Program-made: the position numbers and the translations under genes
NCBI GenBank assembly: GCA_002104895.1
Contig: MCFG01000171.1
Location: forward strand, 43,501 to 107,500
Reading direction: 5' to 3'
DNA length: 64,000 nt
DNA from: Anaeromyces robustus
Lineage: Eukaryota; Neocallimastigomycota; Neocallimastigomycetes; Neocallimastigales; Neocallimastigaceae
Notes under the pieces: generated by a model
What the model was told of the DNA's origin: nothing
Database searches by the model: none
What the model saw: only the letters and a program-made list of their open reading frames with translations
Shown: positions 33,101-46,784 of the stretch, piece after piece
Layout: every line of letters begins with the position of its first letter
Position numbering within the stretch: position 1 is the stretch's first letter

Positions 33101-33778
33101 GATGAAGAAGTAAGAAAATTAATAGAACATTCAGATGAAGTAAAGGAAGCTTTAAAATATCTCGAATTTTCAAAAAATAATCAATCATCAAATAATACTT
33201 CAACAACCATTGTTTGTAGTGGTTCAAGAAGTATTCAAGTTACTTATAATTCAGAAATGGACTCTTATGAGAAAAAAATATATAATGAAGTATTTAATAC
33301 TATTATTAAATATGGTAATGATTTCTATTTTGAAAATCCTAATGAAGAAGTTGGTATAACTGGTGAAGCATATATATATGAATTACTTCTTGATTCACAA
33401 AAGTTTAAAAAGGTTACATGGAAAATGATGAATGAAAATGGTAGACCCTTTAGATATAATGGAAAAATATATCGTATCCTTCCAGATGGTTCACATTATG
33501 ATATTGAAGTAGAAACTTTTAGTAATTATAAATATTTCATTGAAGTTAAATCTACAAGATATAAATTAGGAAATAATAAAGTACCATTTTTAATTAGTAG
33601 AAGTCAAATAAACATGATGGAATTAACTAAAAAACCTAATAACTATATATTAGCTATTGTCTTTGACGTTATGTCAGTAAGACCATCCCATTTCTTTTTG
33701 ACAATGAATAAAAATATAGATGAAAATGAAGATTATATATCAGAAAATAATTATAGTGATTCAGATGAATCATTATAA
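30119..33778 (+). CDS. GHKL (sacsin/NO VEIN-type) ATPase with C-terminal DUF3883 nuclease-like domain
   Basis: Intronless 1219-aa protein in a neighbourhood of intron-rich genes. The N-terminal ~200 residues are an HSP90-like ATPase fold: WELVQNAKDS (about 44-53) is the N-box with catalytic Glu and Mg-binding Asn; FKHNGSPF fills the G1 region but lacks the usual Asp of DxGxG; TGRFGTGFLTTHSLS (from about 106) is the glycine-rich lid/G2 box. A long helical middle without recognised domains contains the repeat-like phrases IPNMNSKF, IPNQNGKF, VPNQYDEL and ELIHKEI/KLVHKKM, each about 200-270 residues apart, plus an acidic run near 853-870. Residues ~1078-1200 match DUF3883: GITGEAYIYELLL, GSHYDIEVE, YFIEVKST and PFLISRSQ, with the D...ExK pattern of PD-(D/E)XK nuclease-like folds. 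Arabidopsis NO VEIN and many bacterial proteins share this pairing. Nuclear or cytosolic; function unknown. Confidence 0.88.
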   Translation: MVIVNKDLFNNKRKEIFGKIYIANVRNRLRELENPNDADCKRWIWELVQNAKDSISGQPNKKVDIEIIVSDDVYTFKHNGSPFNEDTLFALLYKFSEGKTNNFESTGRFGTGFLTTHSLSKIVEISGDIIIDGKTEPRGFEVTMYRDGDDKELLKGLSDTENSFNYFEYPLTWTSFKYKAMTKRNKEAGRLGIQNFKENIDKVMLFCPEINSIKLNDNGKIELDCNNDIYINSSSPSLFCSLPLVGSEAHEFPFIINSPDFEPDSERQAIFLDGIDIDEKTQKISDPGINKKILIKSQEIYKDLLKFICNNNIGKRYLTARGLRSIPNITRFFNQKWYKHSFIDPMRKILLSFPIIMNEKGEYKTIPEIYVPNYDYEENKNKRKIYEFIAQLFNVVPSYDESINLEKYIWRDDNSIDFVDIKECVNHVSNYKEVFLLKNNINEDVWTWLNNFLPFIKRYHPEYLEDYAIIPNMNSKFVMLDNILATSVNVPDNIIECLEDLNINWKETHIHKKITKYTTGTDHNIKFAESTIRDTLSNEWSSKVLVLMQYIPYIPCDMNIPCDMMDREFIQKRKTIYELCSVIWNMSEMKDGSGLHKELWNGIDEMVFDNLLSTIQNLKEINGQTLISIDFLNKVLKCVTKYYSDYTEYSIIPNQNGKFCKIYDLYKDSNIPEIFKECLKKFFNVDIKKELIHKEINYNIFRNVEEKGIYSYKPILRKNFLSNSISKNIKCKAARYLIRIVPSDSTNNQRKLFNLYKIFTKQNFSKNEYCEVNESDYNYGIWDYSNKYIHMIINDIIEENSSLDMLANYLGKNKEDTFNYLKDFILEFSSLGKIGKIVPNQYDELCNINELMNEGDSDEEDSDDDNDDENMNRKINYIPEELKDISKDLGYDVRSKLVHKKMGILCNRSMSYKKICRIIDEFMRKKYNDKSSYSDSNFRNGAFKLIEEYFYNNDEKEMEKYFEYTYSMKSNITIDVIIDKSDRETLVKIRNKYGDEEVRKLIEHSDEVKEALKYLEFSKNNQSSNNTSTTIVCSGSRSIQVTYNSEMDSYEKKIYNEVFNTIIKYGNDFYFENPNEEVGITGEAYIYELLLDSQKFKKVTWKMMNENGRPFRYNGKIYRILPDGSHYDIEVETFSNYKYFIEVKSTRYKLGNNKVPFLISRSQINMMELTKKPNNYILAIVFDVMSVRPSHFFLTMNKNIDENEDYISENNYSDSDESL

Positions 33779-36700
33779 TTATTTTCTGATAGTATTACTC
33801 CATTCACTATTTTATAAATTTATTATAATTTTATGGAGAACATATTACAATATGAAAGATATATATATTTATTTATATACTTTAATAAATAAAAAATAAG
33901 TTAATATTAAAGTATATAGAATATTTTTATTTATTAAATGATTAACAATAAATAAAAGTATTTCAATATAAATGTTATTATTATTATTATTATTATTATT
34001 TTTTACAAATAGCAATTTTATATTTTAAAAGTTTTTAAAAAATTTTTATAAAAGAAAAAAAGAATTTAGAATAAAATGATTAAAAAAAAACAAGAATAAA
34101 CAAATACGAAAAAAAGAAGATATCATTATTTAATAATTATTTATTTTATTTTATTATATTTTATATATGTATAATTAAAATTTAATATAATTATTCTTTT
34201 TAGTATGCTACTAAAATACATATGTAATGGAAATATATTATTTTTCTTACATATTTTTTTATGTATTAAATTAAAAATCTAAAACATGTATATAATAATA
34301 ATAAAATAAAGGAAAAGAAAAAAAAAATATTTTACTTATTAATACTTCTATTTTAAAACAAAACAAAAATATTTATATTAATTTTTTGCTAACAATGATT
34401 AATTCTTTTATAAATTTTTAGCTAACAATGATGAATTCTTTTAGTAATTTTATTATAATGTATAAAAGGGTATTACCTACCAATAATATGCTTTTTTTCA
34501 CTTGTCATTTATAGAGTATAAAACATTTATATTATACTTTGTGTTTGCGTAACGTTACACGATTATCATAAAAATATCAGTATTTAATATATATAAATAT
34601 ATAAATAAATATATAAATATAAATATAGTTAAAATATATTAACAATTAATTAATATATATAAAATAAATATAAAATATAAATAATATATTAAAATAAAAT
34701 TCTAATATATATTATTTATATTAGAATTCTTATTTAATAATTAAATTTTTTTTTAAAATAAAATAAAAAAAATCTGACTATTATTTTCATTTATTTAACT
34801 TAACAAAAAAATGACATATATGTCATTTATTTGTATGACAGAAAAATATTAATTTGTAAATTCATCCAAATATGGTAAATAATTCAGAGGTGGTTTATAT
34901 TTTTTTATTATTTATTATAAAAAAGAAAGAAAAAAATTTTTTTTGACATGTTATATTAATAAATATACTGTTTCTATATTTAGATATTAAATATTATTAA
35001 AATAAAAGATAAAAATAAATTTTTAAAAGGTATATTATTTAGGTATTATTTTTTATTATAAAATGGCATTTTATTTTTGATATTTGATTAAATAGTTTTT
35101 TTTTCTAATAAAAATATATATATTTGAATAATATCATGGATTATAAAGTTTTAAATATTTTAGAAAATTTTTTTTTAAAAGTAAATAATTATTTTTACAA
35201 TAAAAAAATTCCTAAAAATTTTTATACGGCTTGAAATATTTAATTATTTAATTATTTAATTATTTATTGTTATTTATTATTTAATAATTTAATTGATAAT
35301 AAATATATTAAAATTTTATATTTTTCTTGTGTAAATAATAAATAGTAAATATATATAAAATACAAAATTTAATAAATTTATTATACATTTATTATATAAA
35401 CTAATATATAATAAATTAATTGTTAATATATTTAATCCAATTAAGCTATAATAAACTTTTTTTTTCTCATGTTTAATTATTTTTTCCTTTTTTATTTTGA
35501 TATGTTTCTTTTTTAATTATTTATTTAAGGAATAAAATATAAATAAACTTTAATAATTATTTAAAAAATTTTTTTAAAAGAATTAACTTTTGAAATATCC
35601 GAATAAAACTTAACAGTATAATTCTGTATAAATATAAATATAACTTAAATATTTTTCATTAATAAAAAATATTAATTTTCTTGTTATTTAATATAAATTT
35701 CTTGTTATTATGATGTTTATTATATAATTTAATATATTATTAATCTATTAATAAATGAATAAATAAATAAATAAATAAGAAATTAAAATATTTATTATTT
35801 TATTCTCATTATTTAATAATAAAGTATAGTTTTACTATTATATTACTATACAATAGAGATAAAAAAGTTTAATAAAAATATGAAACTAATAATATGTCAT
35901 TTCATTACTATTTATGTAAATAATTATTTTTTTTATGTTGTTTGACAACTTCATTAGGTAATACGATTTAATATATATAAAGTTTATGTGTGGTGATATA
36001 CAATTATGAAAGGTGTTATAAAAATTTTTCATTTAATCAAAAAAGATATTTTTTTTTATATATTAAGAAACTTTTTCTTGTTTTGTATTACCATTAATTA
36101 TTAAAAATCATAAAAATCATCTTTAATAATAATATTTCAATATTAATTTGATAATACTGCATTAGTATTCGTGTTTTGTGTTTAAGAAGCTAAAAATTTT
36201 TTTAATAAAATTATTATAATTTAAAGTTCAATAAATTTTATTGATATGTCTTTTTTTTCATGTATACATTTTTTTTTAGATATAACAATATAGTACGGTT
36301 TGTATGTTTTATCTTTCTTATAATTTAATTTCCTGTTATTAATAAATCTTTTTTAATTATAATAAAGTATATTAAAAAAAAAAAATAAATATTAAATTTT
36401 ATTATTATCAAAAAAACAAGGGTGACACCGCAATTAAATTATATTATAATATATTTTATAATATAAATAATATATATGTTTATATATTTCACAATACATT
36501 AATTTAAAAATATGTAATTAATATAAAAATTAATATATTAGATAATCATATATGGTAATTTATTATTTTATAATATAAAAGTATGTAAAAATAATCAAAA
36601 TAAAATTAGTAATATATTAAGTTTAATTATATTATTTATATGATTTTAATACAAATAAATTTCTTTAAAAAATATTATTTTGAGAATTTGATAAATACTT

Positions 36701-37426
36701 AACCAATAGGAATCTTCAATTTCTTTGGTTTTTGTTATTATTTTTATTATTGTTATTTATATTAGAAAATGAAAAATAAATAAATAATTTTTTTTTTTAA
36801 AAAAAAAGTATTATTTATAATAATAAAAATATGTAATATTATGAAATAAAAAAAAAAAACCAATAAATTAATATATTTGTAAATCAATTATTTCCATGTT
36901 TTATGTATTTACTATTATATTATTATTAAAGTATTATATTATTAATATATTGAATTAATAAATAAAAATGAATTTTTTTTATTCAATATATTGTTTTAAC
37001 AAATATATTGACAACTTAATACTAATATAAATAAAATTTATTTATTATATATTATATATAATAAATAAATAAACAAAAAAAAAAAAAAAAAAAAAAGAAG
37101 TATATAAAAATAATGTTTTGACAAGTTTGGGTTTTTAAATTTTTTTTTTCTGTAATGAATATTTTTTGTAAAGAGTTTATGATTCTATAGAATTATATAA
37201 ATAAATACAATAACAAAACAAAAAATTAATAAAAAAATTTTTTTTAAAAAAAAATAAAGAATAAAAACTTTATTTTTTTGTATTATATAGTATTTGTATA
37301 TAATATTTTTTTTTCTCTAGTGGAAAAAAAAGGATATATACATTTATGTATTTTATAAAAAAAAACAATTATAAAATAATATTAAATTATACCATTTTTT
37401 TTTATAAAAAATAATAAATATTTAAA
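33779..37426. other. Long intergenic AT desert
   Basis: No coding signal. Small items are a 34-bp duplication around GCTAACAATGATTAATTCTT/GCTAACAATGATGAATTCTT (34386-34445) and a short palindrome GTAACGTTAC (34549-34558). The last ~300 bp before 37427 presumably hold the next promoter. Confidence 0.5.
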
Positions 37427-39098
37427 ATGTATTTAAAAAATAAAATTCTATGTTTATATCTTTCAATAATATTAACTTTAATTATAACAGTAAAATGTCA
37501 ATATAACAATTATCAACCTCAAGGAGGAGTAATACATTTTTATACAGAAAATGATGGTGAGACAAATGAAACAGGAGAATCAGGATTTAATTCACAAAAC
37601 TCATCTGAAAATAATAAATCTTCAAAATTACCTCCAGTAAATGTAAATAGACATACATCATCAATTTCATATAGTTCAGCTTCACCATCAACATCAACAT
37701 CAACTTCACGTAGTTCTTCTTCGCCAACACATTCACCTTCATCTTCACATAGTTCAAATTCAAATTCCGAAGACAGTAATAAATCAGTAAAACAATTACC
37801 AAAAAGTAATGATGACAATGGAAGTAATGCAGTTAATGACAATATAAATAAAAATATTACACAAATTAATGAAAATACTTCTTCACCTTCTTCAGTAAAA
37901 CTTACTAGTGTTGAAAAAACTAAACCTGAATCAATAAATAAAAAACCAATTCTTAGAGACGATTTAAATTGTAAGTATATATATATATTTTAAAAAAAAT
38001 TATTTTTTTATAATAAAATATATATTAACCTATTTTTTTTTTATAATTATATTTTTCATTTAAAAAAAATAGTAATAAAATGGAGTGAATTTGGTAAATA
38101 TTTATATATTATATTTAAAATAATAATAATAAAAAAAAAATTTTTTTTAATATATATATTCTAATCAAATGTATATTAAATATAATTTAGATCATTATGG
38201 TTTTAAAATTGCTATAAGTACTCCAAATGTTTTTGATGATGATTCAGTAGTAAATATCAAATGGGAGACCGTTAATAATTTTGAACCAAGTTCTAATATA
38301 GTAATAGAATTACATACAAATTTAACTAGAAGAAGTAATTATTTAGCATATCAAACTACAGAAACTATTGTTATTGATGATAATATTCCTAGTGATATTA
38401 GAGAAATTAATTGGAATCCAAATATCAAATTAAAGAAAAATGAAAATTATTTCATTAGAATTTGGGCATATACTAATAATAATACAGCAACAATGAGTGG
38501 TTTATGCATTTGGTCAATTAATAATTTAATTCAAGAAGACTCAAAACCAAAAAAAGAAACACAACAAGGAAAAGGATTATTTAAAAAAATAGCATTCCCA
38601 GGTATTGGTGCTTTATTGTGCTTTACAGTAATAGGACATTTTGTTTTAGAAGATAGAAAGGAAAAGAAATATAAACAATTAAATGATGATGATTATAGTG
38701 AAGTTGATTCACATGATGGTTTAAAGAATAGAGGTGAAAGTATATATTATGATGCCATTAAAACAGAACAAAATACAATAAATTTATTAAATAGTGCACA
38801 TCCATTACCACAACCATGGGAATTAGAAGCAAAACGTAAATATCAAAATAAATTAAATCAAAGTTTATCAGATGGTAGCAGTAATAATAGTCCTGGAAAT
38901 AATGAAGTTAGTATAGTATTAAATGATACTAATCAACCAATTTCATTAACTATTGAAAAACCAACAATATCAAAATTACAAAAAATACCAAAATATCCAG
39001 AAAACATTGTACAAACACGACAACATCATCATCATCATCATAAACATAAACATAGTAGCAGTAGCAGTAGTAATGATAGTCATCGTGGTATATATTAA
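37427..39098 (+). CDS. Type I surface protein with Kre9/Knh1-like domain and His-rich tail
   Basis: Predicted 490-aa membrane glycoprotein. Exons 37427..37970, 38073..38093 (21 nt) and 38191..39098, phases 1 and 1. A signal peptide (MYLKNKILCLYLSIILTLII to about residue 25) is followed by a Ser/Thr/Asn-rich, probably glycosylated stalk. Residues ~190-300 (GFKIAISTPNVFDDDSVVNI, WETVNNFEPSSNIVIELHT, DDNIPSDIREINW, YFIRIWAY, TMSGLCIWS) resemble the Ser-Thr-rich Kre9/Knh1 N-terminal domain of fungal cell-wall glucan proteins. A single transmembrane helix (GIGALLCFTVIGHFVL) precedes a ~160-residue cytosolic tail with Asn/Ser stretches and a HHHHHHKHKH run close to the C-terminus (QHHHH codons at 39022-39050). 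A role in cell-wall organisation is inferred from the domain alone; the long cytosolic tail is unlike the GPI-anchored members. Confidence 0.78.
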
Positions 39099-40189
39099 AT
39101 ATAATTATATATTAAAAATAATTAAATATTTAAATTAAATTGTATTTATTTAAATTATTTAATTTAATTTAATAATTAATTTTTAATTATATATATTTTA
39201 TATTAATATATATTAAACATAATAATAATAATAAAAAAAAAAGCCTTACTTCATTAATCCTCATACAACAAAACAAAATAATACATCAACATCAACATAA
39301 TACATATTATATCCAAAATAATATTAATTTTTTTCATATTTCAAAAGGTTTTGATTGAGACGGAATAATTTTATATTTAAACTAAAATATATAAAAATTA
39401 ATATTTTTATTTTTATTTTTTCTTTAAATTATTAAATGAATAGAATAATATTTTATTTTTAAATATTTTTATTATATATATTCAATAATAATAATAATGT
39501 CAAATTAGAAAAGTAATAAACATTATATATATATGATTTCAATATTGTAATATTTTTTATATTTTAAAATTAACTTTTTATATATATATTTTTATATATT
39601 TATATATATAATGTTTTATTAAATGGATTTTATATTTTTTATGTCAATACTTTTAAAATATACATAATAATAATTTATTAAAAATAAAAAATTAATAAAA
39701 TAAAAAAAAAATTAAAAAATAATATAAAAAGGGAAAGTCATTAATAAATCAATTCTAAAATATATATATATATATAGTTGAATTCATATAATAAAAATAA
39801 AAAAGAGCCTTTTAGTTTTTTTTTTTTTTTTCTTTAAAAAAAAAAATAATTATAATAATAATTAATAATAATAAAAACTAGATATAGAAACCATAATAAT
39901 TATTTTTAATAAATGATCAGTCATTAATTTCTTCAATATATAAAAAAAAAGAAGTATATGATTTTTTTTTATTAATTTTTTTTTCCTATATTTTTTCTAT
40001 ATATAATCAATATTAAATCTTGATTTAATAAAAATAAAATATAATATGCATAATTAATAAGTAATAATCATAAGGATGTATTATATAATAATTAATAATT
40101 TAATATAAATATTACAAATTAAATATTTTTAATATACGTTATATATTAATTTTTTTTTTATATTATTCTATTTTATTTTATTAAAAATT

Positions 40190-40190
<1 letters not shown>

Positions 40191-40272
<82 letters not shown>

Positions 40273-40273
40273 C
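40191..40273. repeat. (TTTA)n microsatellite
   Basis: About 20 TTTA units. Confidence 0.95.
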
Positions 40274-40639
40274 TTATTTATAATTTAATTCCTTGTATAA
40301 AAAAATTGCTAATTTTTTTTATTTCTTTTATTATTTATCATGCTGTGTTATATGAAGATTGTAGGACAGCCAAAATAATTTCTATGAATACAATTAAAAT
40401 GAAATTTAATTGTAGCGGCAAAAATTTAATAAAAAAAAATTTTTTTTTTCTTTATATCTATATATTAATAAATTAAATTGATTTTAATAATAAAAAAATA
40501 TGCCGTTTTTCTATTTTTTTTTTTTATTAAATTATATAAATTTTCATATATTAAATATTAATATACATATTATAAAATTATTATAATATAATAAAATATT
40601 TAATATGATTTATTAAATACTATGAAATAATAAAAAAAA

Positions 40640-40820
<181 letters not shown>

Positions 40821-42166
40821 ATATAATAAAATACTAAGAAATCATAAAAAAATTATATAATAGAAATAAAAGTATAATAATAATAATTTTCATTTCGTTT
40901 CTTTTTTTATAATAATTGTATTTATATATATATATATATAAAATTAATTATACATTATTATTATTATATTGTTTAAATAAATGAAGATATTTATTATTTC
41001 TTGTTTTTATTAATTATACATTCTTATTATATTTTTTAAATAAATGAAGATCATTTTATTTCATATTTATCTAATTTTTATTATTAATATATATGCATGT
41101 ATATATTGCTTTTTATTGTTCTAAATCTTATTATTAAATAAAAAAAGAATGGAAAAAAGAAAGAAAAGGGAATAATTAATAATAATAAATCATTGTATTG
41201 AACGAATAAGAATAATAACAATATTATTAAATAAAAAGAAGAAAAAATCAATTTAAATAAACTATTGCATTAAAATAGAAATATATGATAATTCTAATAT
41301 TATATAATCTTACAAATAATAATAAATGTATTGTTTGTCTTTATAATTATATTTTTCTTATGTATTATTTTATTATTTATAAAAAAATGTATTTACATTA
41401 TATTCTATTAAATCGTATATATAGAAAAATGAATAAATTGTAAAAATTTATTTCTATTTTTACATATACCAAATAATAATATTTCACCATTTTTTTTTTT
41501 AGATTATTTTTATTTCTGCTCCAAGTTTGATTAAATATATTAAAATACTTCATTTTTTTTTTCTATTTTATCTAGACCAAATTCAAATATACAAATGATT
41601 AATTTTTTATATTCAGTATTTAGTCAAACAAAAAGTTAATAAAAATAAATATTATTTGAATAAAAATATTTCTTTTTATCTCTATTTTTCTGGAAATTTT
41701 TCATCTAATAATGAATTCATTTAATATGATGGTAGATTTTAGAAGGCGATTTTTATGATTAATTATATTTAAATTAAATCATTATCAGGTTTTATACCAT
41801 TAAATATAATATCCAATAATCTAATATTATTATTTTCAATAACTCTTTATTTATATTAGAGGAAATATATAAAATAGTCGATAATTTGTAAAATAGAAAT
41901 TGTTATTTAATATTGATAAATAGTATTTATATTTTATTAGTATTAACATTGAGATTTTATATTTTTCATGTTAATTTTTATAAAATTTAAATTAATATTT
42001 AATTCAAAATATAAATGTTACACAAGAATTTTTATGTCCATTTTTTTTTTATTTATCAATGTTAAATAAATAATCACATTTCTGTATTATAAGTATTTCA
42101 TTATTGTTATTATTATTATCTATTATCTATTATACTATCTATTATTATTTATTATTATTATTATTA

Positions 42167-42204
<38 letters not shown>

Positions 42205-42603
42205 ATTACTATTTTTATTTATTTATTTATTTTTTATTTTATTATTAATTATTATAATTATTATTACTATTAATATTCGTATTATTAATATTATTTTAAT
42301 GATTATTATTATTTTATTTATAAAATGAAAATAAAGAAGAATCAATCAAATTATTTCAAAAAATTCTGAAGGCTCATGAAATACTAGTAGAATTTAAGGA
42401 AAGAAAAAAATATGACAATAATATATAAAGATTTTCTATTTATATATATATATATATATATAATAATTTATTATATGTACATTTATAACTATATATTTTT
42501 TCTTTACTAATATATAATTATTTATAATAATTAAATTTATTTAGAACATAAAATTTCATAAATATTATTAATTGTAGAAAGAATAAAAATTTTAATTAAT
42601 TAT

Positions 42604-43227
42604 CCTATTAAGGATAAACTCTTTTTTGTTGCAATTTCAAATAACAATTTTAAAATAGCAATATTGTTATCAAAAAACAAGGTTTATTTAAATTATGTAA
42701 TTGATAATTATGGATTTATAGATTAATTTTATGAAGATAATCGACTTAATAGAAACAATTTGAAATATATATCTATTAAATAATATTAATGATAATAATA
42801 TTGCTTTATTCAACGACTTTATAGATATCTTACTATTAAAAAAAAAGTAAGGATTATTAGAATTAGTATATAATATTTAGTAGTAAGTAAAATTTATAAA
42901 TAATCTTAAGAAGACATTGATCCTACAGATATCAATGGATATTATACCATTATTAATATATTAAATTGTAATAATTTACAATTTTTATATATTTTGTTGA
43001 AAATAGTGTAAATGATGATGCCAAAAAAAAATAAAATCAAACACTATTTTTATTAATATTCAATATATGGGAATGCTGATGAAAAAATAAATCAACTTAG
43101 AAGATCTATAAAACAATTAATTAATGATTCTAATCATCGTATTATAAACTATGGACAAGCCTATTTAATATTAGAAACGGTTAATATTAAATATCAAATT
43201 AATAATAAATATATATTAATCTATTAG
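42604..43227 (+). pseudogene. Ankyrin-repeat-like gene remnant
   Basis: 42604-42726 reads KDKLFFVAISNNNFKIAILL followed by SKNKV and NYVIDNYGFID, then a stop. This fits an ankyrin repeat of the pattern xLFxAIxNNNxxIAxLLxxxGxxxNxxDxxGxT. 43066-43227 is open for 53 codons (NADEKINQLRRSIKQLINDS ... IINYGQAYLIL). Stops and frameshifts separate the pieces. Ankyrin proteins are a large family in gut fungi, so a dead copy is plausible. The second piece is not clearly ankyrin. Confidence 0.4.
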
Positions 43228-45754
43228 TAATGGATAATAATGCAGTTAACTTTTTGAAACTATTATTAAATATATAGTAAAATTTATTCATAAAATTTAA
43301 ACTTCTTTAATATTTAATATTTCGATCTAAATCAAGACTATAAATATAAATATTTACATGTTTAATGATTAAAAATATTTAATACTAATATTTTTCATGA
43401 AAAGTATAAATATATATATGAAAGTTTTCCAGTTTTTTTTAAACAATCATGACCAATAATGGAAAAATAGTTTTATTATTAATTCAGTATGCTATTCATC
43501 GTAATATTATAAATTAATAATATATATATAAAATATATGAAATTAACATATATTTAAATAATAATAACGTTAATAAATAAATTATGTAGAGTATAATAGA
43601 TAATAATACAAAATATTTACCAATATTGAAGTACTTAAATAATTTATTCATTTAAGTATTTCAATAAATATAAAATTAATTGAAGAAATTTGTCTATAAA
43701 TTATAATATAATTATATATATTTTATAATATATAAATATCTTAATTCTATGTATTATATTTTTTTCTTTTATGTATATTTTAATTTTAATTTTTTTTTTT
43801 ATTTTTTAATTTTGATTTATATATATATATATATATTATTTTTAAAATTTCTTTCATAAATTGTTATATTTTATTATAGTTTAAATAGATTAATTTTGTA
43901 AAAAAAAAAAAAAAAAAAAAAAGATAAAAATTAATATTCGTGGATATTTTAATAATTTTATTTTATAAAATATAAAATTTATTATATATAGAACAAAAAG
44001 ATTAATTTATTAATTATTATAAAGTTTGTTTTTATTTTAATTTTGTGGATACTTATTAAAAATATTCATATAATAGTTTTTTTATTAAAAATATAGGTAT
44101 AAACCCTAATTTTAAAACAAAACGTGTAATATATAATAAAATAAAACAAGTAAAAACAATTTACTTAGCATTAATTATTTTAAATAATTAATATATTAAA
44201 AAAAAAATATTGAGAATATATAAAGAAGTATTAATTAAAATAAATTATTATTGTTATTGTTATTGTTATATTTTTTTTTATATTTTTATTTCTTTTTTCT
44301 ATTTCTATTTTTTTATATTATTATCACAAGGAAAAAAAAAAAAGAATAATAGTTAATAATAATAATAATAATAATATGTATACAAATATGATTAAAAATG
44401 AACAATAATTGAAATTTTAATTAATTAATATAAATATTAAAAATGAGTAATATTTAATTAAAATATTAAAAAAATAAACAAAAATTTTTTTTCTTGTTTA
44501 AAAATATTTATATATTTATATAAATATTTAAGAAAATCTCATTTTATTTTATTTTATTTTATTTTGAAATTTAACTATTATCTATAAACTACAATTATTT
44601 TGTTTTTTTTTTTTTCTTCTTTTTCTTTTTTTTTTTTTTTAAAAATAATATGAAAGAGAAAAAAAATAATATTTCATATGATATTTTTTTTTTTTTGATA
44701 TATTTTCACATTTATATATTATTTGTATTATTATTTATAAATATAAAACTTTAATTATTATAATTTTAAAAAAAGATTTTCATATCTTTGTTTTTTTTGT
44801 GTTCATAATTCATTATAAAATAAAGCTTTTATATATTATTTGACGAATTATAAATTAATTTTTTGTTATAGGGATACACAAAAAAATTAATAATTTTAAA
44901 TATTAATAAATTATAATAAATTAAAATAATTAAATATAAAAAAAATGACTTAGAATATTTATTAATAAATAATAAATATTCTTAATCAATTGTTAATATA
45001 TGAATAAATGAGTAATAACTAAGAAATATATTAATTTGTTTATAAATATATTGAAAAAAAATAAATTTATTTATTTAGAGCATCAATTACTAACTTTTAT
45101 AATAAACTATTTAATTGAATAATTTACCAATAATTATTATTATGTTGTAAAAATAATAATAATAATAATAATATTAATAATAATTATAATAATAATGATA
45201 AATATAATAATAATAACAATGAAAATAATAATGATAATGAATGTATAATAATAATATCTTTCTAATTTTATATTATTTTCCACAAATTATTGTATTAATG
45301 TGATATAGGAGTTTTTTATTAATCAGAAAATATTATTATATTTTATAATATATTAAATAATTTAAAAGTTTACAAAAATTATAAACTTTAATTCATAATA
45401 TGTTTTATCATAATAATAATTTAATATTAATTAAACTTTTTTTTATATTTCAATATATTAAAAAGTATTAATTCTTTTATTTTGTTATATTGTTTTTGTT
45501 AATATATTATTTTATATTTTATTTAATATTTTATATTTTATACATTTATATATAATATTTTTTTTTGGTTTTAATTAATCAATATTTCTTTCTTTTTTTT
45601 TTTTTTTTAAAAAAAAAGATTATAAATTAAAAATTAAAAATTGATTTTTTAATTATCAAATTTTGAGAATTTGAATAATAAAAAGAAAAAAAAAGAAACT
45701 TTTAATAAAAAATCAATTGAATTATTTACATTTTAAAAAAACAATATTACAAAA
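43228..45754. other. Intergenic AT desert, upstream of the endoglucanase
   Basis: Mostly A/T; a weak ankyrin-like phrase (NNGKIVLLLIQYAIHRN) around 43450-43510 may extend the remnant above. Nothing else was recognised. Confidence 0.45.
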
Positions 45755-46004
45755 ATGAAGATGCTATTGAATGGCACTTTACTTCTTCTTTTACACTTTG
45801 TTGTAAAGAGTGAAGCTCAAGTATGTTTTTTATATTGCTTTTTTTTGTTTTTGTTTTTTTCATTATATATATAATTTCCAAGTCTTAGATTTTAAATAAA
45901 CCGGATAAAAAAAATAATAAATATATCACAAAAATTTTAATATAAAATGTCTTTTTTATAAAAGTTGATTTGAATAACAATGATTTTACAAATATTAAAT
46001 AATT

Positions 46005-46042
<38 letters not shown>

Positions 46043-46747
46043 TGCATATAATAATCTCAAGTAGATGCTAATAAATATTAATATTATATTTATTATTAAT
46101 ATAAATAGTACAGTAATTGTAAAAGTACTTGCGAAGTCTCTTATGAAGATGACCAAAAATGGGGTAATTTTATTTATTCATTATTATTATTTTTTTTTTA
46201 GTATAAATAAATAAATAAATATATCTATTTTAAATTAGAAAAATTATTATTAATATTTATATATACATTTATCATTATTTTTAATATATCGTTATATTTT
46301 TTTATACTTATATATAATAATATATATTTTTTAAATGTATTAATAATTCATGATTAAATATTTAATTATTATAAGGTATTGAAAATGGACAATGGTGTAT
46401 TCTTCCAGAATCATGTTTTGAATCTGCTGTTGATACCTGCTGGTCTGAAGCTTTAGTATGAATTTTCAAAAATTTTGAATTAATAATATAATTTTATCAT
46501 TTTTTTTTATTTATTTTAGTAGAAAAATAATTTTATATATATTAATTATTAAATTAATTTAATAATTAAAAGGGTTATCCATGTTGTAAAGGTTGTGAAA
46601 GTGCAACCACTGATTCATCTGGTGCTTGGGGTATTGAAGATGGTGAATGGTGTGGTATTCCATCCACCTGTAACGAAAGTTCAGATAGTTGCTGGTCTAT
46701 TGCTTTTGTAAGAAATTTTTTAAATTTTTTTTTTAAAATTCTTTATT

Positions 46748-46784
<37 letters not shown>

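Noticed and set aside
37540-37842. Two minus-strand frames across the Ser-rich stalk
   Set aside because: Shadows of TCA/TCT serine codons of the Kre9-like gene.
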